NCBI GenBank assembly: GCA_030142905.1
Contig: JASJOG010000147.1
Span: forward strand, 535,001-599,000
Direction: 5' to 3'
Source: Heliopora coerulea
Lineage: Eukaryota; Cnidaria; Anthozoa; Scleralcyonacea; Helioporidae
DNA length: 64,000 nt
Below the pieces are notes generated by a model. It searched no databases and was not told the DNA's origin. It saw only the letters and a program-made list of their open reading frames with translations. This document shows positions 32,801-37,800 of this stretch, in pieces (position 1 is the first letter of the stretch; every line of letters starts with the position of its first letter). Position numbers and translations under genes: made by a program.

Positions 32801-34261
32801 GCAAGATGCCAGACAGTGAAAGTTGTGATAACATGATGCCATTTCATATTTCATGTTGATCTGCATTGAGATCTACATTACTACCTAAGTTACTGAAGTA
32901 CATAAAATCAGCTAATAATAAATGGACTTAATTTAGGGTAGGCAATCTGACCCAACATTTAAGCAATGTATATACATGACCAAGTTTTCCTTGATGACTT
33001 TTCCTTAACAAGGAGCCTGGCCATTTAAGTTGTTCAAATAAGTTTTTGAAAACAGTGACTGGTGAAAGAAAAATTTGCCAGTTTGAATCACACACACAAG
33101 CAAATTAAACTAATCAAGGATAACATGGCTGTTTGTATGAGGCTTGATTGCCAGTAGCTACAGTAGGTCCCCCAACCCAATGTGGTTTACTATATGCACT
33201 GTACACACAGTTCTGCATACATATACATATTGTACAGTGTATACCACATGTGCACCAACTCAAAAAACCCAACTAAGAAGAGGAATTATACAAGAGGTAA
33301 TGTTACTATTACAGCCCTTTCTTACAAGATTTGTCTTACTGATACAGCACTGAATGTCCCATCTTGGATTGCATAAAGCAGAACTTTCATGTGAGATTGC
33401 AGGGTTTAAAACCATCTGTCAGTTGAAAAAATTGTGTTGGTTGAGAATTCTGGGCATTTAATACACAAATTGCAAAAATTGATCCATATAATGTATTTTG
33501 GTTACACCAATCCATTAATTTGTTAACACCTCAACACTATTCTGATCAATATTTCTATTTTAATACAGCTATGTAATTAAGGTTCTTTATATACATGTTC
33601 TCAAGCTATTATACTCAGAACCCATAACCTTGTAATCACAGGGGAGATGCTTTAACCATTGAGCTACATATTTGTATTGATGGCAGACATATGTACTGTC
33701 TATCAGTATACTGTCACAGTATATATGTCTCCCATCAATACAAACCAGTACATAAATATAACCTTCACTTACCATCTGAGTCCATGTAGCTCAATGGCTA
33801 GAGCATTTCCCTGGCAATCAGAAGGTTACAAGTCTGATTCCCATCAGGGGCTCAGAAAGGTGACTTTCTGAGTATAATAGCTTGAGAGCATGTGTATTAT
33901 ATAACTGCCATGCTACCACATTTACATCATATTTAACTAAGCTTGGTAGTTAGGAGGTATGCAACGATTGTATCATCAACGGGTCTACATTTTTATCTGT
34001 TACAGTACGTGTAAAAAAAATGCAAAATACTGAAATGAAAAAATTAAATTTTAACTTGAACTGCAAGCAATACTACGACTTTACAAGAGTTAAGAATGCA
34101 TTTCGTCGCATATTGTCTGGTACAAAATTATCTGGCTTAAGTTTTGCTTTGCAAATAAGAGTTTCGTTACTAGTACGATGAACTGTTTGTAACCTTGCTA
34201 TTTTCCTCCCAGTCTCGCTTACCTCTTGAGTTATTTCAAACCGGTTTGGTTGTTCTGCCAT
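1780..34261 (-). CDS. DNAAF2 (kintoun), dynein axonemal assembly factor 2, whole gene span
   Basis: Cytoplasmic PIH-family co-chaperone factor that helps pre-assemble axonemal dynein arms for motile cilia. The coding sequence joins 15 exons, from the start: 34261-34223, 32636-32541, 29692-29624, 28162-28035, 27054-26990, 26285-26221, 24318-24237, 24130-24060, 18973-18744, 16071-16011, 14051-13971, 13092-12555, 10784-10636, 9400-9182, 2856-1780. That is 2970 nt or 989 codons plus stop, near the family's usual 800-950. The phases agree at every junction and introns are GT-AG. Residues about 13-205 form the N-terminal PIH1 region ([27 protein letters not shown]). Residues about 257-345 are the CS-like region ([35 protein letters not shown]). 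Then come an acidic spacer, a second conserved block ending near residue 626 ([13 protein letters not shown]) and a charged C-terminal tail with a possible PP1-docking RSVRF. Assignment is by recognised motifs; the exon 13 donor is the least certain junction. Confidence 0.93.
2893..3190. repeat. 20-bp minisatellite
   Basis: About 14 imperfect copies of a 20-bp unit close to GACTGTCTGCCCATTTGTCG, in DNAAF2 intron 14 only about 40 bases upstream of the terminal exon acceptor. Because the unit lacks stop codons in several frames it produces spurious overlapping ORFs on both strands. Confidence 0.95.
3751..3843. repeat. (AAAT)n microsatellite
   Basis: Interrupted AAATAAAT run with AAGT and TATA variants, in DNAAF2 intron 14. 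Confidence 0.95.
4131..4800 (-). repeat. Inverted copy of the Penelope-like element 3' end
   Basis: Read on the minus strand it repeats the GIY-YIG 3' coding segment and the 3' UTR. The two short ORFs at 4094-4312 and 4278-4511 (minus) are near-identical to plus-strand ORFs at 6130-6580. The junction with the direct element is near 4797-4800, just before the truncated RT frame opens. Confidence 0.88.
4850..6280 (+). CDS. Penelope-like reverse transcriptase with GIY-YIG endonuclease domain (5'-truncated)
   Basis: The open frame runs from just after a stop at 4841. The first methionine is at 4913, but upstream residues [16 protein letters not shown] are already family sequence, so the ORF is truncated at its N-terminus rather than starting at 4913. 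Reverse transcriptase motifs: LRPIVS-like [29 protein letters not shown], the catalytic RYVDDT and IPFLDCLV. At the C-terminus [20 protein letters not shown] and [11 protein letters not shown] form the GIY-YIG nuclease core. A full-length member would carry a few hundred more residues at the front. The frame retained here has no internal stop. It could have been recently active but cannot encode a full protein. Confidence 0.9.
   Translation, partial: CSVPRSPKLCGLPKLHKPQIPMRPIVSFCGSPTYELSKYLTTILQPLTNKSQHRLRSTENFINNLKTVQIPHNHKLVSFDVKSLFTSIPLQLALECTKTAINEFTDALPLPTGDIVELLELCLTSTYFQYNGKHYKQLHGTAMGSPVSVVVAEIVMQSIEERALATYKHTLPFWFRYVDDTITALPEDEIDEFHKHINEQNSHIQFTKEIEEDGAIPFLDCLVSRDNNKLQTTVYRKPTHTDRLLDQSSYNPTSHKATTIKTLTRRAQLICNSPDALRQENDYLQCVFHKNNYNSDFIKLNTYKDNERDKNNSPTTTTATIPYIKGTSEIISRILRPYNIRVAHKPITTLRHVLTNVKDREQPHERQGAIYKINCSDCQATYIGETSRNLNIRLTEHKRATKNGDKTNHIAEHHRQTKHNIDWDSAKCITYSTNYKQRLTLESWYTNLEQKPLNRSQQLPGPYKRLIHKVKRASSQ
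6437..6471 (+). ncRNA. Hammerhead-like core in Penelope-like 3' region (tentative)
   Basis: CTGAAGA, then a stem GACCGCC/GGCTGTC, then GAAACGTC: the order of the hammerhead conserved core (CUGANGA, stem II, GAAA). The same core is in the inverted copy at 4170-4204 (minus). Penelope-like elements are known to carry hammerhead ribozymes. Here one extra base lies between CTGAAGA and stem II and stem III is very short, so catalytic activity is doubtful. Confidence 0.4.
8540..9060 (+). repeat. Purine-rich low-complexity tract
   Basis: About 500 bases almost wholly A and G on the plus strand (GGAAGGAAGG, GAAGTTTGGAAG variants), within DNAAF2 intron 14, only about 120 bases beyond the exon 14 donor. 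The transcript of DNAAF2 would see a pyrimidine tract here. Confidence 0.9.
9182..9400 (-). CDS. DNAAF2 exon 14
   Basis: 73 codons. Contains [20 protein letters not shown] and [20 protein letters not shown], the block equivalent to the conserved 'ELAKS....W-EW--G---DSLEERLF' region. Acceptor TTTCTTGCAG, donor GTAGGT, codon boundaries at both ends. Confidence 0.9.
9489..9590. repeat. Imperfect palindrome
   Basis: Left arm GGTTATATACC...GTGTTCAAGCAATATATCAA and right arm are reverse complements around a centre CTGAGGGCGAAGCCC. It lies about 90 bases upstream of the exon 14 acceptor of DNAAF2. Probably a small inverted-repeat mobile element. Confidence 0.7.
10636..10784 (-). CDS. DNAAF2 exon 13
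   Basis: About 49 codons including [20 protein letters not shown] and [11 protein letters not shown], resembling the third beta-rich block of kintoun ('QDE--LTLLIQVPGI'). The acceptor (GTTTTAG) is clear. The donor is uncertain: TCC/GTAAAA at 10636 keeps the conserved KVSLRA strand, but AAG/GTATCC at 10657 is also possible and in phase. Confidence 0.8.
10890..11045. repeat. GATAAGA / GATGG low-complexity repeat
   Basis: Irregular runs of GATGGAT, AAGATAAGAT and GACAAGACAAG in DNAAF2 intron 12, close to exon 13. They generate the N-terminal half of a spurious long minus-strand ORF that otherwise includes the real exon 13. Confidence 0.85.
11384..11532. repeat. (GGCT)n-(GGAT)n-(GGAC)n compound microsatellite
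   Basis: GGCT x5, GGAT, GGAGGGAT, GGAG and GGACGGAC runs in succession. Spurious Pro-Ser/Trp-Gly rich ORFs on both strands come from this repeat. Confidence 0.95.
12098..12312. repeat. Inverted-repeat element R3 (GACTGATCTCAAAGAA type)
   Basis: Two arms in inverted orientation: GACTGATCTCAAAGAAATCG near 12131 and its counterpart ending ATTCTTTGAGATCAGTC near 12265. Between them are TCGAGCGAAGGCCCTTCG and CTGACGAAGATCC motifs. Related copies at 25313-25435 (one arm) and 62655-62845. It sits inside another dispersed repeat (AACCCTTTCGCGACC type, 11890-12360), a nested insertion. Confidence 0.75.
12555..13092 (-). CDS. DNAAF2 exon 12, end of CS-like domain and acidic spacer
   Basis: 538 nt. 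Starts [20 protein letters not shown], then [10 protein letters not shown], the hallmark kintoun strands. The remaining 140 or so residues are acidic and low complexity with no recognised fold. Acceptor GGCGTAG, donor GTAAGT. Ends one base into a codon. Confidence 0.93.
13971..14051 (-). CDS. DNAAF2 exon 11
   Basis: 27 codons: [20 protein letters not shown] then DPLYHLD. It matches the conserved '--S--DLDVTEK-L-LES-DP-Y-LD' strand pair of the CS-like domain. Acceptor TTTTTGCAG, donor GTATCC. Confidence 0.92.
14863..15373. mobile_element. piggyBac-type MITE with TTAA duplication
   Basis: Inverted termini share AGAGACACACTATCGC (14870-14885 and, reversed, near 15351-15366). Both sides are flanked by TTAA (14863-14866 and 15370-15373), the piggyBac target. 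Interior about 503 bp, no coding capacity, with repeated TCGCTG/GTCGCT subterminal motifs. In DNAAF2 intron 10. Confidence 0.85.
16011..16071 (-). CDS. DNAAF2 exon 10
   Basis: 61 nt. Codes [20 protein letters not shown] after the split Arg codon, the 'TRP-ELV--IELPLL' block. Acceptor AATTTCAG, donor GTAAGT. Confidence 0.92.
16268..16566. mobile_element. Nested palindromic element
   Basis: Outer arms ATAGAGCAAGAAACAAGGTC and its reverse complement near 16538-16564 enclose a second inverted pair (GTAAAAACAAGA.. near 16322 and 16370) and a near-perfect hairpin at 16407-16497. The structure looks like inverted-repeat elements inserted in one another. No ORF. Confidence 0.75.
17249..17874. mobile_element. 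pogo/Tigger-type MITE with TA duplication
   Basis: Starts CAGTCAATTCTCTC and ends GAGAGAGTTGACTG, with TA on both sides (17247-17248, 17875-17876). Multiple GCGGACACCTCTCTAA-type subterminal repeats lie near both ends. 626 bp, no transposase. In DNAAF2 intron 9. Confidence 0.85.
18100..18180 (-). pseudogene. HIRAN-domain relic
   Basis: The minus strand reads [20 protein letters not shown] then EVP, closely matching VVVKGKCVNRGGGYGLEIP of the longer HIRAN ORF at 49225-49686. Only this short piece is recognisable, so it is a decayed fragment of the same repeat-borne domain. Confidence 0.65.
18366..18547. mobile_element. Harbinger-type MITE with TTA duplication
   Basis: 182 bp with inverted termini GACCCCGTTCACACGAT (left, with one mismatch further in) and the matching right end, flanked by TTA at 18363-18365 and 18548-18550. 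The interior has ACCGTAACG/CGTTACGGT short repeats. No ORF. In DNAAF2 intron 9, 200 bases from exon 9. Confidence 0.8.
18744..18973 (-). CDS. DNAAF2 exon 9, linker plus start of CS-like domain
   Basis: 230 nt. A variable linker with SYPYKEK (orthologues often have YPYP here) leads into [20 protein letters not shown], a strongly conserved kintoun segment. Acceptor ATTTTAG at 18974-18980, donor GTGACT. A plus-strand ORF at 18832-19248 is a shadow across this exon and a neighbouring repeat. Confidence 0.88.
19080..20130 (+). repeat. Dispersed repeat in tandem partial copies
   Basis: A segment near 19120-19260 (GATAATATTAAAACTAC... CTAAAATAATGTTTTCGG) recurs at about 19380-19460 and 19980-20125. 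The middle is interrupted by the palindromic tRNA-like element at 19735-19976. This explains the long plus-strand ORF starting at 18832. Confidence 0.65.
19735..19976. mobile_element. Palindromic element with tRNA-like arms (family B)
   Basis: Near-perfect inverted repeat: outer ends GAATGATAAATGAACGTTGG / reverse complement, then inward a tRNA-like stretch on each arm. On the plus strand the right arm has box A-like GGTAGCTCAATGGTTAGAGC (19858 onward) and box B-like GGGTTCGATCTC (19903 onward); the left arm carries the same on the minus strand. Related single-arm copies: 21575-21715, 48620-48722 and 50306-50492. Confidence 0.75.
20563..21191. mobile_element. Long inverted-repeat MITE
   Basis: About 120-bp inverted ends: ACTCGATTTCCATATCTGG at the left and its counterpart at 21191, continuing inward with GTGAAGCCAAGATGGC and TTTTGTACGTCAGTTT on both sides. 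About 630 bp, no transposase. Flanking duplication not evident. In DNAAF2 intron 8. Confidence 0.75.
21575..21715 (+). repeat. tRNA-like repeat, family B, single arm
   Basis: Box A-like TGGTAGCTCGATGGTTAGAG and box B GGGTTCGATCCCC with a C-rich tail, then the family's GCTTGACGAACGTTCATC end. The acceptor stem has mismatches, so I do not call a functional tRNA gene. Confidence 0.65.
22105..22325. repeat. ~12-bp minisatellite (GTACGATCACGG-type)
   Basis: Diverged tandem units of roughly 12 bases around GTACG(A/G)TCACGG with many point changes. Nothing coding. Adjacent to the 3' side of the LINE fragment. Confidence 0.85.
22627..23841 (-). pseudogene. LINE reverse transcriptase with one in-frame stop
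   Basis: Motifs in order: [45 protein letters not shown], catalytic [52 protein letters not shown] single TAA at 23485-23487 lies between CLEKA and PDLFADDT; the frame is otherwise open, so the two halves belong to one ORF. The C-terminus changes at about 22800 into Ile/Arg/Thr-rich nonsense encoded by a telomere-like palindrome. Without an endonuclease domain it cannot move on its own. Confidence 0.88.
22640..23935 (-). mobile_element. 5'-truncated LINE (jockey/CR1-like), DNAAF2 intron 8
   Basis: Minus-strand non-LTR retrotransposon remnant containing only the reverse transcriptase and C-terminal part of ORF2. The 5' limit is near 23935, where coding similarity stops (upstream residues [20 protein letters not shown]). 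Around 23820 about 25 residues usually present between the GVFP..W and YEYLN motifs are missing, an in-frame deletion. Confidence 0.85.
22711..22794. repeat. Telomere-like palindrome inside the LINE 3' end
   Basis: GGTTAGGATTAGGGTTAGGAT on one side and ATCCTAACCCTAACCCTAAT on the other, inverted about a centre near 22750. It lies within the open frame of the LINE, replacing its normal C-terminus. Confidence 0.85.
24060..24130 (-). CDS. DNAAF2 exon 8
   Basis: Codes [20 protein letters not shown] then NNK, the 'NLKFPKMKYKG...TVIR' block that ends the PIH1 domain. Acceptor ATTTTAG, donor GTAAGA. Only about 100 bases separate it from exon 7. Confidence 0.9.
24237..24318 (-). CDS. DNAAF2 exon 7
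   Basis: Codes [20 protein letters not shown] then NVKLDRK. I chose the acceptor at 24319-24320 (CTTTTCGTTAAG) over an upstream AG because it gives the family's spacing between VIFN and NPRF. Donor GTACGT; leaves one base A that joins exon 8 to make Asn. Confidence 0.88.
24421..24800. repeat. Inverted-motif-rich segment
   Basis: Many short CATATGAAA / TTTCACATG type words in both orientations follow a CTAGCCTGCGAGCAGG palindrome. Likely a short inverted-repeat element; no ORF beyond shadows. In DNAAF2 intron 6, directly upstream of exon 7. Confidence 0.45.
25313..25435 (+). repeat. R3 element, single arm
   Basis: GACTGATCTCAAAGAATTCC, CGTTTCGAGCAAAGGCCC and TTCGTCAG match the arm found at 12098-12312 and 62655-62845, here without the inverted partner. 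Confidence 0.7.
26221..26285 (-). CDS. DNAAF2 exon 6
   Basis: Codes [20 protein letters not shown] and Q, matching the 'C-VYDVVFHPDT' block. Acceptor TGTTTTAG, donor GTAAAT. Confidence 0.93.
26512..26587 (-). repeat. tRNA-like repeat (family D)
   Basis: Minus strand has box A-like TCGGTAGCTGAATGGGTATA and box B-like GTTTGGATCCC, ending GCTCAAGTCAAC. A plus-strand relative with the same CTCAAGTCAACTT tail is at 59019-59094, so this is a dispersed family rather than a tRNA gene. Confidence 0.6.
26990..27054 (-). CDS. DNAAF2 exon 5
   Basis: Codes [20 protein letters not shown] and K, containing the WSIPYSL signature of the PIH1 domain. Acceptor GGAAAG, donor GTAATT. Both boundary codons are split and complete correctly. 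Confidence 0.93.
27430..27740 (+). repeat. Dispersed repeat R4, copy 1
   Basis: Shared with 58690-59015: CATTTTCATTTTGTATTAGA, GACGTCACGAAAACTCG, AAACAAATAGAAAATA and ATTCATGACGCCATTTCAA in the same order. No ORF of note. In DNAAF2 intron 4. Confidence 0.7.
27946..27995. repeat. (AAAT)n/(GAAT)n microsatellite
   Basis: AAAT units followed by GAATG units, about 40 bases from the exon 4 donor of DNAAF2. Confidence 0.9.
28035..28162 (-). CDS. DNAAF2 exon 4, start of PIH1 domain
   Basis: Codes [20 protein letters not shown] then [13 protein letters not shown], matching the PIH1 opening block (GFV-K-T....K-FINIC.....). Acceptor TTTTTCAG, donor GTATGT. Ends with two bases of a split codon. Confidence 0.93.
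29624..29692 (-). CDS. DNAAF2 exon 3
   Basis: 23 codons, [17 protein letters not shown] then KFINPQ. It continues the conserved DPENRKKYEEEI motif across the exon 2 junction and leads into the 'INP..GFV' signature. Acceptor TTTTGTAG, donor GTAAAA. Confidence 0.92.
29720..32500. other. DNAAF2 intron 2, AT-rich with simple repeats
   Basis: No gene found. Contains a CATT-type microsatellite at 31333-31397 (ATTC units), a related run at 31440-31530, and a segment around 31830-32000 (ATCCCAACCCTTTCCCTCTG ... CTCTGGCTAATACCAGA) belonging to a dispersed family also seen near 42250 and 45680. The remainder shows no structure I can support. Confidence 0.6.
32541..32636 (-). CDS. DNAAF2 exon 2
   Basis: 32 codons including [18 protein letters not shown] and EISDPENRK, the helical N-terminal block typical of kintoun orthologues. 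Acceptor CAG at 32637-32639; donor begins GTTGGT, slightly weak. Both ends are on codon boundaries. Confidence 0.9.
33594..33895. mobile_element. Palindromic element with tRNA-like arms (family C)
   Basis: Inverted arms start with ACATGTTCTCAAGCTATTAT and end with ATAGCTTGAGAGCATGT. The right arm contains box A-like TGTAGCTCAATGGCTAGAGC on the plus strand; the left arm holds the reverse version. Centre carries ACATATGTACTGTC and its inverse. Other copies: 36877-37522 and 44935-45400. In DNAAF2 intron 1. Confidence 0.75.
34223..34261 (-). CDS. DNAAF2 exon 1 (start codon)
   Basis: Codes [13 protein letters not shown], followed by a good donor (GTAAGC). The reading frame is open upstream on the minus strand to an ATG at 34393, but that extension has no family resemblance. 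I therefore place the start at 34261, where the usual short MA-start of the family is found. Ends on a codon boundary. Confidence 0.8.
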
Positions 34262-34621
34262 CTCAAGTTGTCCTCTCAATTCAAAATTTCTATAAGCTCC
34301 CTTGGTAGTATCAAACGTTTCTTCTTTACTTAGTCTATTGTTTCCAAGGTCTGAAGTGTACTTTTTGGTACATCCAACGCAACCGGTCGTCACGTTTTAG
34401 CTGGGAAATCTTCGAGTGCTTCTGTAGTGAAAAACAGTACTTTACTTTCACTCTTTACAACCGTGTGATTGCAACCGCTGACGTAAGCATACATAATCTG
34501 TAGGCTCAGAGGAAGTGCTGGTACAACAGTTCAATACAGTTCAACATTATTACAGTGCAATATTCAATCAGTTTGCCGAATTCGGACATAATTTGACTCA
34601 AGCAAAGTTGGAATAGCGAAA
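34262..34621. promoter_or_regulatory. Probable bidirectional promoter of DNAAF2 and AGPAT5
   Basis: 360 bases separate the two divergent start codons, so transcription start sites and 5' UTRs of both genes must lie here. GCTGACGTAAGC near 34478 is a good CRE/ATF-like site. No TATA box or clear RFX X-box was recognised, though a ciliary gene would be expected to respond to RFX factors. Inferred from gene layout only. Confidence 0.6.
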
Positions 34622-34837
34622 ATGATTACTTTACTTCAGCAAGCTTTTGGCATACGGTCAGTTGTGCCAATGGTCTTAACCTTAAGCTTAGCTCCACAGA
34701 CGCTTTTCATCTGGTCGATATGGCGTGCGTTTTCAGCGTTTCTTCCCAGAAGAATGTACGAATGTGTGGACGAAAAACTGTACGATATATGTCAAACTTT
34801 AGTGGTATTTTTCTTTGAAACATATGCTGGAACAAAG
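34622..34837 (+). CDS. AGPAT5 exon 1a (promoter-proximal copy)
   Basis: 72 codons from MITLLQQAFGIRSVVPMVLT through WRAFSAFLPRRMYECVDE to FFFETYAGTK; donor GTAACG. Matches the N-terminal membrane region of AGPAT5. It is the copy next to the DNAAF2 divergent promoter. Ends on a codon boundary, so it can splice directly to exon 2. Confidence 0.88.
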
Positions 34838-37800
34838 GTAACGGAGTAACTTTCATCAAAATTACTTGGTAGTTAGCATTACAATTTTTCGTGTTTATAT
34901 TTGTGATTTGTTACATCAACTAACGCTCGATTATCACGATGGAGGCATGAAACTGAATAAGAGCCCCACCCTGGGGGTGCATTTCAGGTGGTAAAGCATC
35001 ATGTATGCGAAATCAGTGGGGTCGGGATGTCATTCGGCAGAACCCATTGTGGACTTAATTTTATGAAGCAGTACCATGAAATGCGTTTTCTTGCTCAACT
35101 CCCCAAACTGTACAGTAAAATCTATTGGAAAGGTGGACACATGTATTCCAACATTGGCAGGAAAGGTCTTATGTTAGCATGGACAGCTCACCTCAAGCAT
35201 GTTTATAAACTAAACGCCAAAGTCCGTGAACACCAGAAAATGGTCTTGTCAAATAAGAAATACTTCCCCTTCTTGATTTCTTTACAGTGTACATCCTTTT
35301 TGGTGAATTCCGCAACCAAGCAAAAGATGTTGGGAAATGAGAACTTCTTTTCCCGTTTTTGCAAAACCTGCTGTACATCATTTTCGGTGACTTTCGAAAA
35401 CTTCCTGATCGTCTTCATAATTTCCAGTGTTTTCAGGGGTTTTTTATGTTAAACCTTACGATTTTTATGGCCATTAGTTTGCTTGATAATCATAAATCAT
35501 GGTCTCCAATGATTCGTAACCCCGGACATTCTGGTACGTAGTAACATGGTTACTTGAAGTACCGCATTAGTGGTGCCATAACTGCTGGTCAAGTAGGACT
35601 TGTCTGTAGGCTCTAGTGAAGTCCCCTTCTGTGGCGCCATGATTGAATTCTACAACTTGGCATAGAAAACGTGAAAGAAAATGATTACTTTACTATCACA
35701 AGCTCTTTGCTTACGTTCAGCTGTACCCGTGATGTTATCGTTCAGCGTAGCTCCTCAGTGCCTGTGTTTCTGGTTGACCTGGCGTGCTTTTTCCGCCTTT
35801 CTTCCCAGATGGATGTACGAATGTGTGGACGACATCATGTATGATTTGTACCAAACGTTGGTTGTGTTTTTCCTTGAAACCTGTGCTGGAACAGAGGTAG
35901 TCAGTGGCTAGCTGAGATAATTATTTGATCGCGTTAGTCGATTTCTTCCCCCTCATTTGCATTTGTTTTTTATTTGGTATTCTGGTGAGCCCATGTCAGT
36001 GGCATACCCCAGCCAATGGGTCTGTAGCACTGTTCTTCAAAGAAGACTGGATCGACCAAAATTTCACCAGTGCCGTGACTAAGTGACCAAGGTTGATGTA
36101 AATCTTTTTGTCCAGCACTTTCAGAAATATTTCCTGACCCTTTATATGGCAAAATGGAATGACTTTGTAGGTCAAAAGGCAGCTTTATCAACAGAAACCG
36201 TATATGGACCATACGGAAGTCACATATTTGGTCTTTAGCAATGACCACCTCAGTCCACTTCCTGCTTCATTTTGTGAACATGGGATGCTCGATCCAGTCT
36301 TCTCTAGAGATCAGTGGTCTGCAGCCATGGGCCTCCACATTTTTATCAAAAAGAATTTAAACAGAGACAAGATTGAGATAAACAAAACAAAAGGCCAAAA
36401 GTTACCCAAAAATTAGAATTGTTTTAGTGCTGTGTGTTCCATTAGTAAATCCCACTCAGTTCAGTGATAGCATTGATGGGGAGCAACCCTCTGAAACCCC
36501 AAGAAGTCATACCTTTAGTGCAAGTATTTAGCCCAATCCTACAAATACTGTGACTCTTGGTATGCCACAACCTGTATGCTTAGCTCAGTTAGCAGAGTAC
36601 GGCGAATGGGCGTGCAAAGTTTTTACTGTCACATGCCACTATTTTGCATGCCAACATACACTATGGATATTCCATGTAAAATACAAAATTCCTCTTTATC
36701 TAATCAGTGAAGTAGTTGAATGTGGTAGCTTGGTAGCTATAGGATGTTTATATATGTACATGCTCTCAAACTGTTAAAGGTTACATTTATGTACTGGTTC
36801 ATATTGATGGTAGACACATGTACTGCCAGTCTGCAAGTCTCGATATGTCATCTATTTATTTTTAGTGTTAATCAATGATGTAGTTAAATGTGATAGCTTG
36901 GCTGATAATATGATGTTTCTTTATGCATATGCTCTCAAGCTGTTCTACTCAGAAAAACTTTTAGAGTCCCTGAAAGGAATCAAACCTGTAACCTTCTGGT
37001 GAGTAGTTCTAACCATTGAGCTACATAGACTCAGATGGTGTCAAAGGTTATATTTATGTACTGGTTCATATTGATGGTAGACATATGTACTGCCAGTCTA
37101 CAAGTCTTAATATGTCATCTATTTATTTTTAGTGTTAATCAATGATGTAGTTAAATGTGGTAGCTTGGTAGATAATATGTTTCTTTATGTGTATGCTCTC
37201 AAGCTACTTGGATACCATATTGAGAGCATGTGCCATTGTTCATAAAGAAACATACATGTACATCTACCAAGCTATCACATTTAACTACATAATTGATTAG
37301 CCCTAAAAATAAATAGATGATGTATCGAGACTTGTAGACTGGCAGTACAATTGTCTAACACCAATAGGAACCAGTACATAAAGGTAACTTTTGCTCACCA
37401 TCTGAGTCAATGTAGCTTAATAGTTAGAGCATCTCACTGGCGATTGGAAGGTTATGGGTTTGATTCATATCAGGGACTCAGAAAGTTTTTCTGAATGGAA
37501 TAGCTTGAGAGAATGTGCATGAAGAAACATCTACTTTAACTGCTGAAAAAGGTCAATGTGTCTTTACTTTGTGTGTCAAGAGAAGAAAATTTGCTGTCAT
37601 GGTAAATGTGTAGATTGCCACAGATACCTGCATCCCATTGGTGTCACCAAAATTGTGAAGATTAATAAAATCTGATTTCATCTTTATATTTGGGCAAGTA
37701 TAGTTGATTGAAAAAGACTTGCTCAGACTTGTGGATTGGTTGCTTTATGTATGATAATTCATATAATTATTGTAGGATACCTTGGTAAAATGTCATATTT

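Noticed and set aside
34262..34393. N-terminal extension of DNAAF2 exon 1 to an upstream in-frame ATG
   Set aside because: The extra 44 residues have no likeness to kintoun N-termini, and the internal MAEQ start fits the family.
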